64,000 nucleotides of DNA from Paucibacter sp. KBW04. GTDB lineage: Bacteria > Pseudomonadota > Gammaproteobacteria > Burkholderiales > Burkholderiaceae_C. This document shows, piece after piece, positions 55,628 through 64,000 of the stretch. A program made the translations under genes and the position numbers. The notes under the pieces are model-generated. The model was not told where the DNA came from. It saw nothing but the letters and a program-made list of their open reading frames with translations, and ran no database searches. The first letter of the stretch is position 1; the number at the start of each line of letters is the position of its first letter. The DNA lies in NCBI RefSeq assembly GCF_003852425.1, contig NZ_QAJN01000001.1, positions 633,987 through 697,986 of the forward strand. Reading direction: 5' to 3'.

Positions 55628-56260
55628 TCAGTGGGCTTCATCCTTGCCGTGGCTGCCGCTCAAGAGCCGGTCGGTGTAGGCAATCGCGATTGCCGAGGCC
55701 AGGAAGGCGACGTGAATCAGGGTCTGCCACATCAAGGTCTTCTCCGCATAGTTGTCGGCGTTGATAAAGGTCTTGAGCAGGTGGATGGAGGAGATGCCGA
55801 TGATGGCCGTGGCCAGTTTGACCTTGAGCACCGAGGCGTTCACATGGCTGAGCCATTCGGGCTGGTCTGGGTGATCCTCCAGACCCATGCGCGAAACAAA
55901 GGTCTCGTAGCCGCCCACGATCACCATGATGAGCAGATTGGAGATCATCACCACATCGATCAGGCCCAGCACGACCAGCATCAGAATGGTCTCGTTGAGC
56001 TTGGCGATGGGCTCGTAGCCGATCACATTGCCGCTGATGTCCTTGATGGCCGTGGCCTTGTAGCCAATGCTCTTGACCAGCATCGTCAGCGCTTCCTGAT
56101 TGCCGAAGGCGGCCTCGATCAGATGCACCAGCTCGGTCCAGAACTGAAAGACATAGACCGCCTGGGCCAGGATCAGGCCCAGATAAAGCGGCAGCTGCAA
56201 CCAGCGGCTGGCGAAGATCAGATTGGGCAGGGGGCGAAGGCGGCGAGGGGCTTGGGACAT
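55628..56260 (-). CDS. UPF0114 (YqhA) family membrane protein
   Basis: 210 aa with three or four membrane helices. Pattern [54 protein letters not shown] and [14 protein letters not shown] is typical of the YqhA/UPF0114 family, whose role is unknown. ATG 56260 gives the usual N-terminus. It diverges from the acetyl-CoA synthetase gene. Confidence 0.9.
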   Translation of the reverse strand: MSQAPRRLRPLPNLIFASRWLQLPLYLGLILAQAVYVFQFWTELVHLIEAAFGNQEALTMLVKSIGYKATAIKDISGNVIGYEPIAKLNETILMLVVLGLIDVVMISNLLIMVIVGGYETFVSRMGLEDHPDQPEWLSHVNASVLKVKLATAIIGISSIHLLKTFINADNYAEKTLMWQTLIHVAFLASAIAIAYTDRLLSGSHGKDEAH

Positions 56261-56378
56261 AGGCGCTGTCTTTCTTTTATGGATGAGTGTGCGGTGCTCG
56301 ATTTTAGAAGCCACATATTGCAGTCTCTTGGCCCGGGGCGAGCGGCCATGAATTTAGAGTAAGCGCTTCGTCAGAGAC

Positions 56379-56394
56379 TGGATGCACAGTTGCA
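56379..56394 (+). promoter_or_regulatory. Possible sigma-54 promoter of acsA
   Basis: TGGATGCACAGTTGCA has GG-N10-GC spacing and a perfect TTGCA -12 element, but ATGC replaces CACG after TGG. It is 75 bases before the start codon. It would place acetate activation in the same regulon as ethanol oxidation. No TGTYC-N6 repeat was seen nearby. Confidence 0.4.
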
Positions 56395-56468
56395 GCAAAG
56401 CGTGGCCGAGGGTGACCGAACCTCGCCCGCGCCGTATCCAGATTAACCCGTGTTGAGGAGACAAACTC

Positions 56469-58430
56469 ATGAGTCATTCAGACCAATATCTGCCCAGCGC
56501 CGAGTGGCAGGCCCAGGCCCATGTCAAGGGCATGGCCGGCTACCAAGCCCTGGTGGATGAGGCCGAGCGCGATTACGAAGGCTATTGGGGCCGTCTGGCC
56601 CGTGAGTTCGTCAGCTGGAAGAAGCCCTTTACCCAGGTGCTCAACAGCAGCCAGGCGCCCTTTTTCAAGTGGTTTGAGGACGGCCTGCTGAACGTCTCCT
56701 ACAACTGCCTGGATCGCAATATCGAGGCTGGCAAGGGTGACAAGGTCGCCATCATTTTTGAAGCCGACGACGGCTCGGTCACCAAGGTCACTTACAAGGA
56801 TCTGCTTTCGCAGGTGTCCCGTCTGGCCAATGCTCTGAAGGCGCGCGGCGTCAAAAAGGGCGACCGCGTGGTCATTTATATGTCCATGTCCGTCGAAGGC
56901 GTGGCCGCCATGCAGGCTTGCGCCCGCATCGGTGCCATCCACTCGGTGGTGTTCGGCGGCTTCTCGGCCCAGAGCCTGCGTGACCGGGTGCAAGATGCCG
57001 GCGCCGTCGCCATCATCACCGCCGACGAGCAATTGCGCGGCGGCAAGGCCTTGCCCTTGAAGGCCATCGTCGACGAAGCCCTGGACGGCGGCAGCTGCCC
57101 CAGCTTGAAGGATGTCATCGTCTTCAAGCGCACCGGCGGCAAGATCAACTGGGTGGAAGGACGCGATCTGTGGCTGCACGATGTGGTGGGCGGCCAGTCG
57201 GACGTCTGCGAACCCGAGTGGGTCGAAGCGGAGCATCCGCTCTTCCTGCTCTACACCTCGGGTTCCACCGGCAAGCCCAAGGGCGTGCAGCACAGCACCG
57301 GCGGCTATCTGCTGCATGCCGCGCTGACGACCAAGTGGACCTTCGACCTGAAGGACAACGATGTGTTCTGGTGCACGGCCGATATCGGCTGGGTCACCGG
57401 CCACAGCTATATCACCTATGGCCCCCTGGCTCTGGGCGGCACCGAGATCGTGTTTGAGGGCGTGCCCACCTACCCGGACGCCGGCCGTTTCTGGCAGATG
57501 ATCGAGAAGCACAAGGTCACGGTCTTTTACACCGCGCCCACCGCCATCCGCTCCCTGATCAAGGCGGCTGAAGGCAATGAAGCCGTGCACCCGGCCCGTT
57601 ATGACCTGAGCAGCCTGCGCCTCTTGGGCTCGGTGGGTGAGCCCATCAACCCGGCCGCTTGGGAGTGGTATCACAAGCATATCGGCGGCGGCCGTTGCCC
57701 CATCGTCGACACCTTCTGGCAGACCGAAACCGGCGGCCACATGATCACCCCGCTGCCGGGCGCCACGCCCCTGGTGCCAGGCTCCTGCACCTTGCCCTTC
57801 CCGGGCATCACCACCGCCATCGTGGACGAAACCGGCACCGATGTGCCCAATGGCCAAGGCGGCATTCTGGTCGTCAAAAAGCCCTGGCCCTCGATGATCC
57901 GCACCATCTGGAACGACCCCGAGCGTTTCAAGAGCAGCTACTACCCAGCCGAGCTCAAAGGCTATTACCTGGCGGGCGACGGCGCCATTCGGGACGCCGA
58001 GACCGGCTACTTCACCATCACCGGCCGTATCGACGATGTGCTGAACGTCTCCGGTCACCGCATGGGCACGATGGAAATCGAATCCGCTCTGGTCAGCTTT
58101 ACCGAGCTGGTGGCCGAAGCGGCGGTGGTGGGTCGTCCTGATGACACCACGGGCGAGGCCATCTGCGCCTTCGTCGTGCTCAAGCGCGGCCGCCCCAGCG
58201 GCGACGAGGCCAAGGCCATCGCCAAGCAGCTGCGCGACCATGTGGCCAAGGAAATCGGCCCCATCGCCAAGCCCAAGGACATCCGCTTTGGCGACAACCT
58301 GCCCAAGACCCGCTCCGGCAAGATCATGCGCCGCCTGCTGCGCTCGGTTGCCAAGGGCGAGTCCGTCACCCAGGACACGAGTACGCTGGAGAACCCGGCC
58401 ATCCTTGAGCAACTCGGTCAGGCCTACTGA
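56469..58430 (+). CDS. acsA: Acetyl-CoA synthetase
   Basis: 653 aa. It joins acetate and CoA with ATP through an acetyl-AMP intermediate. Core motifs are [48 protein letters not shown], and near the C-terminus [15 protein letters not shown], where the conserved Lys (about residue 616) is the one controlled by acetylation in this family. ATG 56469 follows GAGGAGAC. It would complete the ethanol to acetyl-CoA route begun in the first 18 kb. A terminator follows. Confidence 0.96.
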   Translation: MSHSDQYLPSAEWQAQAHVKGMAGYQALVDEAERDYEGYWGRLAREFVSWKKPFTQVLNSSQAPFFKWFEDGLLNVSYNCLDRNIEAGKGDKVAIIFEADDGSVTKVTYKDLLSQVSRLANALKARGVKKGDRVVIYMSMSVEGVAAMQACARIGAIHSVVFGGFSAQSLRDRVQDAGAVAIITADEQLRGGKALPLKAIVDEALDGGSCPSLKDVIVFKRTGGKINWVEGRDLWLHDVVGGQSDVCEPEWVEAEHPLFLLYTSGSTGKPKGVQHSTGGYLLHAALTTKWTFDLKDNDVFWCTADIGWVTGHSYITYGPLALGGTEIVFEGVPTYPDAGRFWQMIEKHKVTVFYTAPTAIRSLIKAAEGNEAVHPARYDLSSLRLLGSVGEPINPAAWEWYHKHIGGGRCPIVDTFWQTETGGHMITPLPGATPLVPGSCTLPFPGITTAIVDETGTDVPNGQGGILVVKKPWPSMIRTIWNDPERFKSSYYPAELKGYYLAGDGAIRDAETGYFTITGRIDDVLNVSGHRMGTMEIESALVSFTELVAEAAVVGRPDDTTGEAICAFVVLKRGRPSGDEAKAIAKQLRDHVAKEIGPIAKPKDIRFGDNLPKTRSGKIMRRLLRSVAKGESVTQDTSTLENPAILEQLGQAY

Positions 58431-58450
58431 TTCGGTCGCTTCAAACAAGT

Positions 58451-58473
58451 AAAGGCCCCTCGGGGCCTTTTTT
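58451..58473. terminator. Intrinsic terminator, acsA / cytochrome c
   Basis: AAAGGCCCC / GGGGCCTTT with a 2-base loop, followed by TTT. Between two convergent genes; the A-rich side also gives a T-run on the minus strand. Confidence 0.85.
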
Positions 58474-58490
58474 CTTGGCTGTGCGTCGGC

Positions 58491-58817
58491 TTACTTCACC
58501 GACAAAATCCAGGTCGCCAGTTGCTTGGCTTCGGCCTCGCTGACTTGTGAGTTGGCGGGCATGGGCACGGGGCCCCAGACGCCGGAGCCGCCCTTAATGA
58601 TCTTGGTCGACAAGGTGGCGACGGCGGCTTTGTCCTTGGCGTACTTGGCCGCCACATCCTTATAAGCCGGGCCGACCAGCTTTTTGTCCACCGCATGGCA
58701 GGCCATGCAGTTCTTCTTCTGGGCCAGATCGGCGTTGGCAAAGGCCGGGGCAGCGATCAGGCCGGCGCCCAGTGCGGCCGACAGTGCCAGAACGGTCTTG
58801 GTGAGGGAGGACTTCAT
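58491..58817 (-). CDS. Small class I cytochrome c (c551/c8 type)
   Basis: 108 aa periplasmic electron carrier. A signal peptide (MKSSLTKTVLALSAALGAGLIAAPAFA) precedes NADLAQKKNCMACHAVDKKLVGPAYKDVAAKY; heme site CMACH, distal Met in VPMPANSQVS. ATG 58817 has AAAGGAAACC upstream. This is the c551/c552 pattern that donates to terminal oxidases or nitrite reductase. Confidence 0.93.
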   Translation of the reverse strand: MKSSLTKTVLALSAALGAGLIAAPAFANADLAQKKNCMACHAVDKKLVGPAYKDVAAKYAKDKAAVATLSTKIIKGGSGVWGPVPMPANSQVSEAEAKQLATWILSVK

Positions 58818-59008
58818 GGTTTCCTTTCGAGGAGCAAGCAAAGAGTTCATCGCCTTTGATCAGACCGAGCGAGCGTTCAGTGAACTACAGTCTGGCGCGA
58901 GTCGTTCGAAAACGATCAAAAGATTCTAGTGCTCACCCGTGACCCGGGTGTTGCGGCTGTGCGAGCCCCGTATTTGGGGCATGAGTTCTGCGTTTGGGGG
59001 AAAAGAAG

Positions 59009-59263
59009 ATGTGGTTTGTTGTGATCGGCCTGGGCCTGCTGGGCCTGAAGTTTTTTGAGGTGGCGCCGGTAGCGGGCTGGGACTGGTGGATCGTGCTGTC
59101 GCCCTTCGTCTTGGCCGCCGTCTGGTGGCATTGGTCGGACTCCAGCGGCCACACCCAGCGCAAGGCCATGGAGGCCATGGAAGACAAAAAGGCCCAGCGC
59201 CGCCAGCGCACCCTGGAGGCTTTGGGCCAAGGCGAGGTCGACAAGAAGAAATCGCGCAAGTGA
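59009..59263 (+). CDS. Small Trp-rich protein
   Basis: 84 aa with two membrane helices rich in Trp (MWFVVIGLGLLGLKFF, WDWWIVLSPFVLAAVWWHW) and a charged tail (EDKKAQRRQRTLEALGQGEVDKKKSRK). The pattern is that of a small Trp-rich protein family of betaproteobacteria with unknown role. ATG 59009 follows GGGGGAAAAG. Its stop overlaps the next gene's GTG (GTGA), linking the two. Confidence 0.82.
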   Translation: MWFVVIGLGLLGLKFFEVAPVAGWDWWIVLSPFVLAAVWWHWSDSSGHTQRKAMEAMEDKKAQRRQRTLEALGQGEVDKKKSRK

Positions 59264-61479
59264 GCTTGCGCAGCGACAAGCGTCTCAGCGCCTGGATGCT
59301 GGGCCTGCTCGGCCTCAGCCTTTTGAGCACGATGGGGGCCTGGTGGTGGATGTCGGCCACCCAGACAGGCGAGTCGCCGCGCACTTCGCCGCTGATCAAA
59401 AAGGTCCAGCCCTTTGTGGCCAGCACGCCTTTTGGCGGCATCGCCCAACTCAGCCTCCTGGCGGGTGATGGTCACCCCGGTCGGCGCGATGGGCCGGCCG
59501 CCCAGGCCCAGTTTGCCGATCCCTACGGCCTGGCCCGCGATGCCGACGGCAATCTCTTTGTGGCCGATGGTGGGGAGTCCAACAGTGTTCGGCGCATCAG
59601 CCCGCAAGGCCTGGTCACGGTCTTGGCTGGAGGCGCGGGCGAGGGCTTGCGTGATGGCCAGGGCACGCAAGCCCTGTTTCACACGCCTTCGGGCCTGGCA
59701 GTAGACAAGTCGGGCAATGTCTTGGTGGCCGATACCGGCAACCATGCCATCCGCCGCATCACGCCCCAGGGCTTGGTGACAACCGTGGCCGGCAGCGGCG
59801 TGGCGGGCGACAAAGACGGCCCCGCCGCCCAAGCGCAGTTCAACGGGCCGCTGGCCGTGGCCGTCGACGCGCAAGGCCGCATCTATGTGGCCGACAGCTA
59901 TAACGACCGCATCCGCATGATCAGCCCGGAGGGTCTGGTCTCGACCCTGGCCGGAGGCAGCCTGCCGGGCTTTCAGGATGGCGAGGGCAGCCTCGCGCGT
60001 TTCGACACGCCCATTGGCCTGGCGCTCGATGCACAAGGCCAGCTTTGGGTGGCCGACAGTCGTAACGACGCGATTCGGCGCATCACACCGACCGGTCAGG
60101 TGACAACCCTGCTGCGCAGCGACCCCGAGGCCAATCCCGCCGACGAGCAGCATCCGCTGCGGCGCCCGCTGGCCTTGGCCGCCACGCCCGACGGTTATCT
60201 CTACGTCAGCGTGCTGCGGCGTGGCGCTGTCTTGCAAGTGGCCACCGCCAGCGGCGACTACCGGGTGCTCAGCAGCGGGCCTGAGCTGCGCTTTGCCCGG
60301 CCGACTGCCCTGGCCCTGGACCCGGCCGGCGTGCTCTATCTGGCCGATGCGGGCAGCTACCGCCTGCATAAACTGCTGCCGCAGGCGCGCAGCGAGGCCG
60401 CTCAGACCTCCCGCTCCCTGGATGGGGTCATCGGCCCAGCCGCCGACATCGCCCTGCCTGCCACGGCCAAGCGCTGGCCCCTGGCGCCCCAGCAGGCCTG
60501 GCATGAGGTGGTGGGCACGCCCGGCGAGGTGCGCGGCAACTACCGAGGCGAGAGCCGCGACCATCTGCATGAAGGCCTGGATGTGCGCGGCGATGTGGGT
60601 AGCGAGGTGCTGGCCCTGGCCGACGCCAAGGTGGTCAGCCCCTTGTCGACCTGGTCCTTCGGCGGCCAGGGCGAGGGCCTGGCCCTGGACAGACTCAGCT
60701 ACATCCATATGAAGGTGGGCCGCGATGCCAAGGGCCGGGTCTTGGACCCGGCGCGTTTCATCTTGCAACTGGATGAGGCCGGCAAGCCCGAGCGCCTGCG
60801 GGTGCGGCGCGGCACCCGTTTTGCCGCGGGCGAGCCCCTGGGCACGGTCAACAGCATGGCCCATGTGCATCTGGCCCTGGGCGTAGGCGGCTATCAGCTG
60901 GACCCGCAGCTGCTGGGCTTTGAGGGCATGCGTGACCATGTGGCGCCGGTGATCGAGGCGGTGGAGTTGTACGACGCCTCCGGCCGCCGTTTGGGCGCGC
61001 CTGTGGCCAAAGCAGGCAAGAAAAGCAAAGCCAAGGCCAAGCCGCCCGGGCCTTTGCTGATCACCCGCGATGATGCCGGCCTGCAGATCGTCGTCGAAGC
61101 CTGGGACCAGGTGGACGACAACGAGCCGCGCCGCCGTTTAGGCCTGCACAGCCTGGGCTACCAAATTCTCTCGCCCGATGGCCGCCCAGCGCCGGGATTT
61201 GAGCAGCCGCGCATGACGCAGAACTTTGCCCGTCTGCCGGTGGATGACGTGGCGGTCAAGATGATCTACGCCCCTAGCAGCGGCATCACCGTGCATGGCA
61301 GTGCCGTCACCCGTTTTCGTTATGTGCTGACCAACCAAGCGCTTGGGGGTCAGGTCTTGCCGGGGCGTTGGCAGACCCTTGACTTGCCGGCTGGCGACTA
61401 CATCTTGCGCATCTTGGCGCAGGACTTTGCGGGCAATGCGGCGCTCAAGGGGCGGGATCTGGCGATCACGCTGAATTGA
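59260..61479 (+). CDS. NHL beta-propeller protein with M23-type metallopeptidase domain
   Basis: 739 aa from GTG 59260, coupled to the small Trp-rich gene. A single N-terminal span (about 12-31) anchors it outside the cytoplasm. Residues about 60-380 form five or more NHL repeats (LFVADGGESNSVRRISPQGLV, VLVADTGNHAIRRITPQG, IYVADSYNDRIRMISPEG). From about 430 to 545 an M23-like domain has HEGLDVRGDVGSEVLALADAKVVSP, with the H-x3-D pair, and HVHLALG, giving HxH. A beta-rich tail follows. The combination suggests an envelope protein that recognises and may trim peptidoglycan. Confidence 0.82.
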   Translation: MSLRSDKRLSAWMLGLLGLSLLSTMGAWWWMSATQTGESPRTSPLIKKVQPFVASTPFGGIAQLSLLAGDGHPGRRDGPAAQAQFADPYGLARDADGNLFVADGGESNSVRRISPQGLVTVLAGGAGEGLRDGQGTQALFHTPSGLAVDKSGNVLVADTGNHAIRRITPQGLVTTVAGSGVAGDKDGPAAQAQFNGPLAVAVDAQGRIYVADSYNDRIRMISPEGLVSTLAGGSLPGFQDGEGSLARFDTPIGLALDAQGQLWVADSRNDAIRRITPTGQVTTLLRSDPEANPADEQHPLRRPLALAATPDGYLYVSVLRRGAVLQVATASGDYRVLSSGPELRFARPTALALDPAGVLYLADAGSYRLHKLLPQARSEAAQTSRSLDGVIGPAADIALPATAKRWPLAPQQAWHEVVGTPGEVRGNYRGESRDHLHEGLDVRGDVGSEVLALADAKVVSPLSTWSFGGQGEGLALDRLSYIHMKVGRDAKGRVLDPARFILQLDEAGKPERLRVRRGTRFAAGEPLGTVNSMAHVHLALGVGGYQLDPQLLGFEGMRDHVAPVIEAVELYDASGRRLGAPVAKAGKKSKAKAKPPGPLLITRDDAGLQIVVEAWDQVDDNEPRRRLGLHSLGYQILSPDGRPAPGFEQPRMTQNFARLPVDDVAVKMIYAPSSGITVHGSAVTRFRYVLTNQALGGQVLPGRWQTLDLPAGDYILRILAQDFAGNAALKGRDLAITLN

Positions 61480-61481
61480 AT

Positions 61482-62528
61482 TCAGTCCGCCAAGAGCTGG
61501 CCAAAGCCATGCGACAGGCCCGGCAGTTCTTCAAAAATACTGCGGCCCTCCAGGTCCAGGGTTAGCTCGTCGGCGGCAAACAGGCGCTGGGCCAGCTGGG
61601 CTTTGTCGGAAACCTCCAGCTTGCGATAGATCTCGCGCAGATGGTGGCGGGCCGTGGCCGGGGCGATGCCTAGATTGCGGGCAATCTCTTTGTAGCTGGC
61701 GCCGGTGGAGAACTGGCTGGCGATCTCGTTTTCGCGCGGCGACAAACGGGTGGGCAGGGAGCTGACGCGCAGGTCCACCAGCCAGAGGTCGCCCACCGGA
61801 TGCATGCGCACCCCCAACTGCTTGCCTTGAAACGTAGTGCCGGCTTGCAGATGGCGGGTCAGTTCCTCGGGCAGCATGGGGCCGGTCCAATGCGGCCATT
61901 CCAGGCGCAGGGCGGCGGTCAGGGCTTGATCGGCCACATACAACATGCCGCGCCGGTCCACCACGGCCAGGGAGGCGCGGGCCGAGGCACGGTTGGCGCG
62001 TACCCGCTCCAGATGCAGCATCCAGTTGGAGCTGAGCGCGGCGGTGAGGTGGGGCATCAGGATCTGCTTGGTGCGGCGCTCATGCTCGGTGAAGGGCGGC
62101 TTGCCTTCGCAGCGGTAGAGCGAAAGAAAAGCCATCAGATTGAGCTCAGGCAGCAAGGTGACGGTGCACAAACAGCTGGTGATGCCGAAACGCGCCATCA
62201 AGGAGGCCAGGCCGGGTGAGCTTTGCACGGCCTTGCGGCCGAAGTTCACGCTGCGGCCCGGCGTCGCCATGACGGCGGCGGCCAGGGTGTCTTCATCCTT
62301 GATCTCATCCCAGAGCGAGGGGTAGAAAGCCGGCAGGCGGTAGGGCAGGGAGGCGTGAATCTCCAGCGGGCCATCAGGGGGCTGAGAGGCCATGCCCCAC
62401 CAGGCGGCGTCGAAGTCAAAGCGCGCGCTCAGCGCGTCCAAAGCCAGGCGCTGAAAGGTCTGTATCGGCGCCAGATGGGCGAGACGGTACAGCTCCAACA
62501 AGGTCTTGCCAAAGGTTTCGGTGTTCAT
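61482..62528 (-). CDS. LuxR-family transcriptional regulator
   Basis: 348 aa. The C-terminal helix-turn-helix reads LSPRENEIASQFSTGASYKEIARNLGIAPATARHHLREIYRKL. The N-terminal 250 residues are a GAF-like sensor of unknown ligand (FDFDAAWWGMASQPPDGPLEIHAS...). It ends 2 bases from the convergent NHL-protein stop. It lies downstream of the formamidase-like gene on the same strand, so it may respond to amide substrates; this is inference. Confidence 0.85.
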   Translation of the reverse strand: MNTETFGKTLLELYRLAHLAPIQTFQRLALDALSARFDFDAAWWGMASQPPDGPLEIHASLPYRLPAFYPSLWDEIKDEDTLAAAVMATPGRSVNFGRKAVQSSPGLASLMARFGITSCLCTVTLLPELNLMAFLSLYRCEGKPPFTEHERRTKQILMPHLTAALSSNWMLHLERVRANRASARASLAVVDRRGMLYVADQALTAALRLEWPHWTGPMLPEELTRHLQAGTTFQGKQLGVRMHPVGDLWLVDLRVSSLPTRLSPRENEIASQFSTGASYKEIARNLGIAPATARHHLREIYRKLEVSDKAQLAQRLFAADELTLDLEGRSIFEELPGLSHGFGQLLAD

Positions 62529-62612
62529 ACGGCCCCGAATTGAGCAGAAGGCTCGCTCGCTATTGAAGCGAAGAAGCGTCGATCAGACCATCCAAGTTTT
62601 CGCCTAGCTTTG

Positions 62613-64000
62613 CTAGCGCCAGAGCTTCTCGTCCGCGATGTACTCCGTGCCCGGCAGCGGCCCGGGCCGCATAAAGGCCCGCAAGACATTGCCCATGATG
62701 CGAGAGATCTCGTTGTCAAAGCCCTGGCAGGGCAGGGCATGGCTCCAGGCGATGGAGCTGGGCGAGAACACGGCACCGTGGCCGGGGGTCGTGAAATAGA
62801 CCAGGTCGCAGCGCACGCCGGGGTGTTGGGTGCCGCCCATGCCGGGGTGGTTGTACATGATCTCTTCCTGCACCAGGGGGTAGTTGTCGCTGAACTCCAG
62901 CGAGCTGGCCAGGATGCGAGCATGCGGGGGTGAACCCAGGCTGAGGTCGTAGCGGTCAATCTCCACGCCGGCCGCGCCTCCACCGGCCAGGCCGAAGTCG
63001 CCGAAGACTTCTTTGTCAACGCCCTCAAAAATCCAGGCCACGCTTTTGTGCCAGGAGTCCGCCATGCGCCGGTAGGGGCGGGACTGGTCCATGCCCTCGC
63101 TGGCAAAGCCCGTGCCCACCAGCTTCTGCGGCGCGCGGCCGCGATGCCGCCACAGGCCGCTGCGCTCGCCCGTGCTGGCCAGATAGCTCTCGCCCGGCCG
63201 GCTCTGCCAGGCGCGCGAGCCGCTGTCCAGCTTGCGTACCTCCATCAGCCAGGGCTCATCGGCGCGGAAGCCCGTCACCCAGTAGTAACCATTGCCCGAC
63301 AAATACATGACCCGGCCGCCCTGAGCCAGATAGTCTTCGGTGCCGTCCAGCATGGCCTCGCTGTAGTACTCGGCATGGCTGCCGTTGATCACCACCGCAT
63401 AGGGCTGCAGGGCGGCGCTGCCTTCGGCATGCAGCTCAGCGTCGGTGAGCACTTCGTAGGCGATGTCTTGGTTTTCCAACCAGGCCACGATGGACAGATC
63501 GGCCGGGAACTGCCAGGGCCAGGCCACGCCGGGCATGCGGCATTTGGGCCGCATATTGATGATGGGCCGGCGCGAGGAGCTGAGGCTGCAGCCCTCGCCG
63601 TCGCGGTGATGGTCGTAGGCGCTCAGGCCAAAGGGCAGGCCGTCGCGGTAGTAGTCGATATCGCTGGGCTGAAAAATGGGCACAACCGAGGTGATGGACT
63701 GCACCGCATTGACCTCAAACGCCAGCTGGGCGTTGGCATAGGCCAGATAGCTGGTGGTCGGGATCAGCAAGGCGACCTTGGCTTTGGGCTGCTTGGCGCA
63801 GAGGAAAAAGGGCAGGTATTCCTCTACCGCTTGTTCACCCGTGCCGGCGGTCAGCTTGAAGGCATAGCAGCCGCTGCGCAGATCGCTTGGTGCCTCGAAG
63901 GCAAAGCTGGGCTGCCAGCGGCAGTCGGTCAAGGCGTCCTCATGGAACTCGATGGCGCCGTACTCTTGGGGTGCCAGGCGATAGCTGTCGTTGCGGCCCT
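62613..64000 (-). CDS. N,N-dimethylformamidase large subunit-like protein (5' end outside window)
   Basis: 462 visible residues, C-terminal part. The frame is open to base 64000 (GRNDSYRLAPQEYGAIEFHEDALTD). Segments such as SGCYAFKLTAG, LIPTTSYLAYANAQL, VINGSHAEYYSEAMLDGTEDYLAQGGRVMYLSGNGYYWVT and FTTPGHGAVFSPSSIAWSHALP resemble the large subunit of N,N-dimethylformamidase, an iron amidohydrolase splitting DMF to dimethylamine and formate. A small subunit is not in view. Other tertiary-amide or related hydrolases of this fold are possible. Confidence 0.72.
   Translation of the reverse strand, partial: GRNDSYRLAPQEYGAIEFHEDALTDCRWQPSFAFEAPSDLRSGCYAFKLTAGTGEQAVEEYLPFFLCAKQPKAKVALLIPTTSYLAYANAQLAFEVNAVQSITSVVPIFQPSDIDYYRDGLPFGLSAYDHHRDGEGCSLSSSRRPIINMRPKCRMPGVAWPWQFPADLSIVAWLENQDIAYEVLTDAELHAEGSAALQPYAVVINGSHAEYYSEAMLDGTEDYLAQGGRVMYLSGNGYYWVTGFRADEPWLMEVRKLDSGSRAWQSRPGESYLASTGERSGLWRHRGRAPQKLVGTGFASEGMDQSRPYRRMADSWHKSVAWIFEGVDKEVFGDFGLAGGGAAGVEIDRYDLSLGSPPHARILASSLEFSDNYPLVQEEIMYNHPGMGGTQHPGVRCDLVYFTTPGHGAVFSPSSIAWSHALPCQGFDNEISRIMGNVLRAFMRPGPLPGTEYIADEKLWR

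Noticed and set aside
1-64000. tRNA, rRNA, CRISPR array or prophage
   Set aside because: No cloverleaf, rRNA segment, spaced repeat array with unique spacers, or phage genes were seen in the intergenic DNA; the 8-bp arrays at 9754-9857 have no spacers and are not CRISPR.

Overview
The window looks like a high-GC betaproteobacterial chromosome, most likely Burkholderiales of the Rubrivivax/Roseateles/Leptothrix kind. This is inferred from gene content: a Tat-exported HiPIP, a small Trp-rich protein, a MoxR-DUF58-TgpA cluster, UbiM, scoAB, and an AcoR-type regulator beside a PQQ alcohol dehydrogenase. Genes are densely packed, with many 4-bp stop/start overlaps. I found no tRNA, rRNA, CRISPR array or prophage. 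One intact ISL3-type insertion sequence is present.

Region 1 (1-18.9 kb) is an alcohol-oxidation island. It holds cytochrome c-550 PedF (cut by the window start), a sigma-54-dependent AcoR-like activator, a DUF456 membrane protein and a secreted metallo-beta-lactamase-fold protein with a ruined active site. A tightly overlapping operon follows: PqqB-like protein, ExbB/MotA-like channel, ExbD-like protein, membrane protein, lipoprotein, NarL-type kinase and regulator. Then come a TonB-dependent receptor, a HiPIP, a quinoprotein alcohol dehydrogenase with the Asp-x-Asp signature of lanthanide enzymes, a quinoprotein-relay metallohydrolase, a SoxYZ-like carrier, an NAD aldehyde dehydrogenase and a DUF779 protein. 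Sequences fitting the -24/-12 sigma-54 promoter precede pedF, the pqqB-like operon, the alcohol dehydrogenase and the aldehyde dehydrogenase, with weaker ones before the SoxYZ-like gene and the distant acetyl-CoA synthetase gene (56.5 kb). Together these would take ethanol to acetaldehyde, acetate and acetyl-CoA under one activator.

Region 2 (19-32 kb) is mostly housekeeping and signalling: methyltransferase, PAS-LuxR regulator, thioesterase, 3-oxoacid CoA-transferase (scoAB), a large heme-sensor/PAS/GGDEF/EAL/REC protein, a gamma-glutamyltransferase lipoprotein with a non-ATG start, UbiM-like hydroxylase, DsbB, RidA and ComEC.

Region 3 (32-43 kb) has an M16 double-domain peptidase, an overlapping MoxR-DUF58-TgpA-MltB operon, a class II histone-deacetylase-like amidohydrolase and an MscS channel.

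Region 4 (43-50 kb) is a five-gene signalling operon on the minus strand: a DUF3369-like response regulator, two soluble kinases sharing the H-box HELNTPLGV, an AhpD-like redox protein and a 1,069-residue hybrid kinase. The ISL3 element (50.0-51.3 kb) lies exactly at the T-tract of the fumarase terminator.

Region 5 (51-64 kb) contains class I fumarase, a secreted Cache-domain protein with a chemoreceptor behind a possible FliA promoter, a UPF0114 protein, acetyl-CoA synthetase, a small cytochrome c, the small Trp-rich protein with an NHL-propeller/M23 protein, a LuxR regulator, and the C-terminal part of an N,N-dimethylformamidase-like large subunit running off the right end.
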